Below, piece by piece: positions 62,274 to 64,000 of a stretch of DNA of 64,000 nucleotides. Where the stretch lies: assembly GCF_001864895.1 (NCBI RefSeq), contig NZ_MJGO01000038.1, positions 27,226 to 91,225 on the forward strand, given 5' to 3'. The stretch comes from Curtobacterium sp. MCBA15_009 (GTDB lineage Bacteria; Actinomycetota; Actinomycetes; Actinomycetales; Microbacteriaceae). How positions within the stretch are numbered: position 1 is the stretch's first letter; every line of letters starts with the position of its first letter. Below the pieces are notes generated by a model that saw only the letters and a program-made list of their open reading frames with translations, did not search any database and had not been told where the DNA came from. The position numbers were made by a program, and so were the translations under genes.

Positions 62274-64000
62274 ATGTCCACCTTCCTGCCCGCCGGTGTG
62301 ACCGCCGGCCAGTACGACAAGGCTCCCGTCATCGAGCTGCCGCCGGGCCACGACGCCTGGGCCGGTCCGGACGCCTGGCGTCGGCTGGCGGAGGTCCTGA
62401 CCGTGTCCGAGCACCACACCATGGCCGTCGACACGTACCCGGGGTCGGACCTGACGGGGCTCTGCCGTGAGCTCACAGCAGCCGTGCCCGACGCCCTCGT
62501 CATCGACGTCGAGGACGCTGCCGCACTGCCGAACGCCGAGATCGAGGAGCGCATCGCCGCGAACCTCACCGACGACCGCGTGTTCGGGGTGCTCGGGCAC
62601 CAGGTCCTCGCCGACTTCTACGACGCCGGGCGCCTCGAGCAGGTCGCCGAGCGTGTCCAGTCGGCCGACGGCCCCGTGGTGGTGGTCGGCTGGGGTGCCA
62701 CGCTCGTGCCGACCGCGTTCGACACGGTCGTGCTCGCCGACCTCGCGCGCTGGGAGATCCAGCGTCGGCAGCGGGCCGGGGCGCCGAACTGGCGTGCCGA
62801 CAACGGTGACGAGGACCAGCTCCGCAAGGTCAAGCGCGGCTACTTCGTCGAGTGGCGCACGGCCGACCGGCACAAGCGCGCCCTGTTCGACCGGATCGAC
62901 CTCGTGCTCGACGCGAACGCCTCGATGGCCGAGGCGAAGCTCATCAGCGGCGACACCTTCCGCGCCGGACTCGAACTCGCGAGCCGACGGCCGTTCCGCG
63001 TCGTGCCGTTCTTCGACCCCGGGGTGTGGGGCGGCCAGTGGATGAAGGAGGTCCTCGAGGTCGGCGACGCCGACAACTACGCGTGGTGCTTCGACTGCGT
63101 CCCCGAGGAGAACAGCCTGCTGTTCCGCATCGGCGACACCGTCGTGGAGCTGCCGGCGCTCGACCTGGTGTTCCGCCACCCGCGCGAACTGCTCGGCGTG
63201 AAGACCCACGCCCGGTTCGGCGCCGAGTTCCCGATCCGGTTCGACTTCCTCGACACCATGGACGGCGGCAACCTGTCGCTGCAGGTCCACCCGCTCACCG
63301 ACTACATGCAGAACGTGTTCGGCATGCCCTACACGCAGGACGAGAGCTACTACCTGCTCGACGCCGCCGACGACGCCGTCGTGTACCTGGGCCTCCGTGA
63401 CGACGCGGACCCGGACGAGCTGCAGGGCGCGCTCCGGTCGGCCTCGGCGGGCGAGGAACCCTTCGCTGCGGACCGGTACGTCAACCGGTTCCCGGCTCGG
63501 AAGCACGACCACTTCCTCATCCCGGCCGGCACCGTGCACTGCTCCGGCGCCGACTCGATGGTCCTGGAGATCTCGGCGACGCCGTACATCTTCACGTTCA
63601 AGATGTGGGACTGGGGGCGGGTCGGCCTGGACGGCGTGCCGCGCCCGGTGCACCTCGACCACGCCTTCGCCAACATCCAGTGGGACCGCCGCACCGACTT
63701 CGCCCGCGACGAGCTCGTGAACCAGGTGACCGAGGTCGCTCGTGGCGACGGCTGGGTCGAGGAGCGCACCGGACTGCACGAGCTCGAGTTCATCGAGGTC
63801 CGACGGCACTGGTTCGACGGCGTGGTCCCACACGACACCGACGGCACCGTGAACGTGCTCAACCTGGTCGAGGGTGCCGAAGCCGTGGTCGAGAGCCCCG
63901 ACGGTGCCTTCGAGCCGTTCGTCGTGCACTACGCCGAGACGTTCATCGTGCCCGCGAGCGTCGGTCGGTACACGATCCGCCCTTGGGGAGCCGGGGTCGG
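62274..64000 (+). CDS. class I mannose-6-phosphate isomerase-like protein (3' truncated by window edge)
   Basis: At least 575 residues, open to the end of the window. The first 230 residues resemble a P-loop-lineage kinase-like region (APVIELPPGHDAW, VLGHQVLADFYDAGRLEQV) without a clear Walker A. From about 240 there is a cupin-type phosphomannose isomerase region: FFDPGVWGGQWMKEV, LSLQVHPL (about 335-342) and PAGTVHCSG (about 417-425), with the Q-x-H and H metal ligands. Expected to convert mannose-6-phosphate to fructose-6-phosphate, completing the mannoside pathway. AAAGGGG ribosome-binding site. Confidence 0.82.
   Translation, partial: MSTFLPAGVTAGQYDKAPVIELPPGHDAWAGPDAWRRLAEVLTVSEHHTMAVDTYPGSDLTGLCRELTAAVPDALVIDVEDAAALPNAEIEERIAANLTDDRVFGVLGHQVLADFYDAGRLEQVAERVQSADGPVVVVGWGATLVPTAFDTVVLADLARWEIQRRQRAGAPNWRADNGDEDQLRKVKRGYFVEWRTADRHKRALFDRIDLVLDANASMAEAKLISGDTFRAGLELASRRPFRVVPFFDPGVWGGQWMKEVLEVGDADNYAWCFDCVPEENSLLFRIGDTVVELPALDLVFRHPRELLGVKTHARFGAEFPIRFDFLDTMDGGNLSLQVHPLTDYMQNVFGMPYTQDESYYLLDAADDAVVYLGLRDDADPDELQGALRSASAGEEPFAADRYVNRFPARKHDHFLIPAGTVHCSGADSMVLEISATPYIFTFKMWDWGRVGLDGVPRPVHLDHAFANIQWDRRTDFARDELVNQVTEVARGDGWVEERTGLHELEFIEVRRHWFDGVVPHDTDGTVNVLNLVEGAEAVVESPDGAFEPFVVHYAETFIVPASVGRYTIRPWGAGV

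Overview
The window comes from a high-GC actinobacterium. It is most likely a Microbacteriaceae member, and the genus Curtobacterium is my best guess (inference from gene content and style, not from a search). Supporting traits are a class Ib nrdHIEF operon with NrdR-type boxes, a DUF3516 helicase, DUF6458 and DUF4166 proteins, an LAxTG surface protein, GTGA/ATGA stop-start couplings, and many genes whose start codon lies only 6-8 nt after a -10-like hexamer (leaderless transcripts). No rRNA, tRNA, CRISPR array, transposase or integrase was recognised.

Layout. 1-9.1 kb: housekeeping and accessory genes (DUF3516 helicase tail, GNAT, RNase HI, two paralogous YAVTDRRAL membrane proteins, MarR-MATE efflux pair, aldo/keto reductase, MFS exporter). 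9.1-13.2 kb: nrdHIEF with tandem NrdR boxes, DnaA-box-like sequences, an internal hairpin and a strong terminator. 13.3-17.3 kb: a lower-GC two-gene Gabija-type phage-defence system (OLD-family nuclease plus UvrD-like helicase). 17.3-20.1 kb: a decayed junction containing a 210-bp, about 98% identical fragment of the mesD gene found 18 kb further on, an SDR/TetR pair, and a 93-bp remnant of the DUF2171 gene at 28.7 kb. 20.1-25.4 kb: a GntR-controlled class V aminotransferase plus ABC importer operon with two operator copies. 25.6-30.2 kb: a 996-aa LAxTG surface protein, a DUF2171 protein and a secreted Cna-B/carboxypeptidase-regulatory-like protein.

30.4-34.7 kb is the most unusual segment. 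It is an Sdp (sporulation-delaying/cannibalism toxin)-like locus with SdpC, SdpA and SdpB homologues, a second SdpC paralogue, a divergent CPBP protease and a downstream PH-like membrane protein; the last two are candidate immunity or processing factors. A serine-hydrolase pseudogene follows. 35.8-38.9 kb: mesX-mesD (folate-independent, oxygen-linked methionine synthase) with a divergent LysR regulator. 39-54 kb: GH20 hexosaminidase, many small or uncharacterised genes, TetR regulators, GNATs, GH10 xylanase with an (Ala-Asp)n microsatellite, GH64 beta-1,3-glucanase and a Cys-rich pentapeptide-repeat protein. 54.2-64 kb: a mannose-glycan utilisation locus (GH38 alpha-mannosidase, ABC importer, LacI repressor, mannose-6-phosphate isomerase-like protein running off the end), with matching LacI operators on both sides of the repressor gene.

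Two families of dispersed palindromes punctuate the intergenic spaces. One is a GGGAGGCgcgg...ccgcGCCTCCC hairpin, often sitting at gene ends. The other is a GCGCGATCCTGCTTCC-associated hairpin that is tandemly amplified at 61.7-62.2 kb. Carbohydrate-active genes, efflux pumps and two competition/defence systems together suggest a plant- or soil-associated lifestyle (inference).
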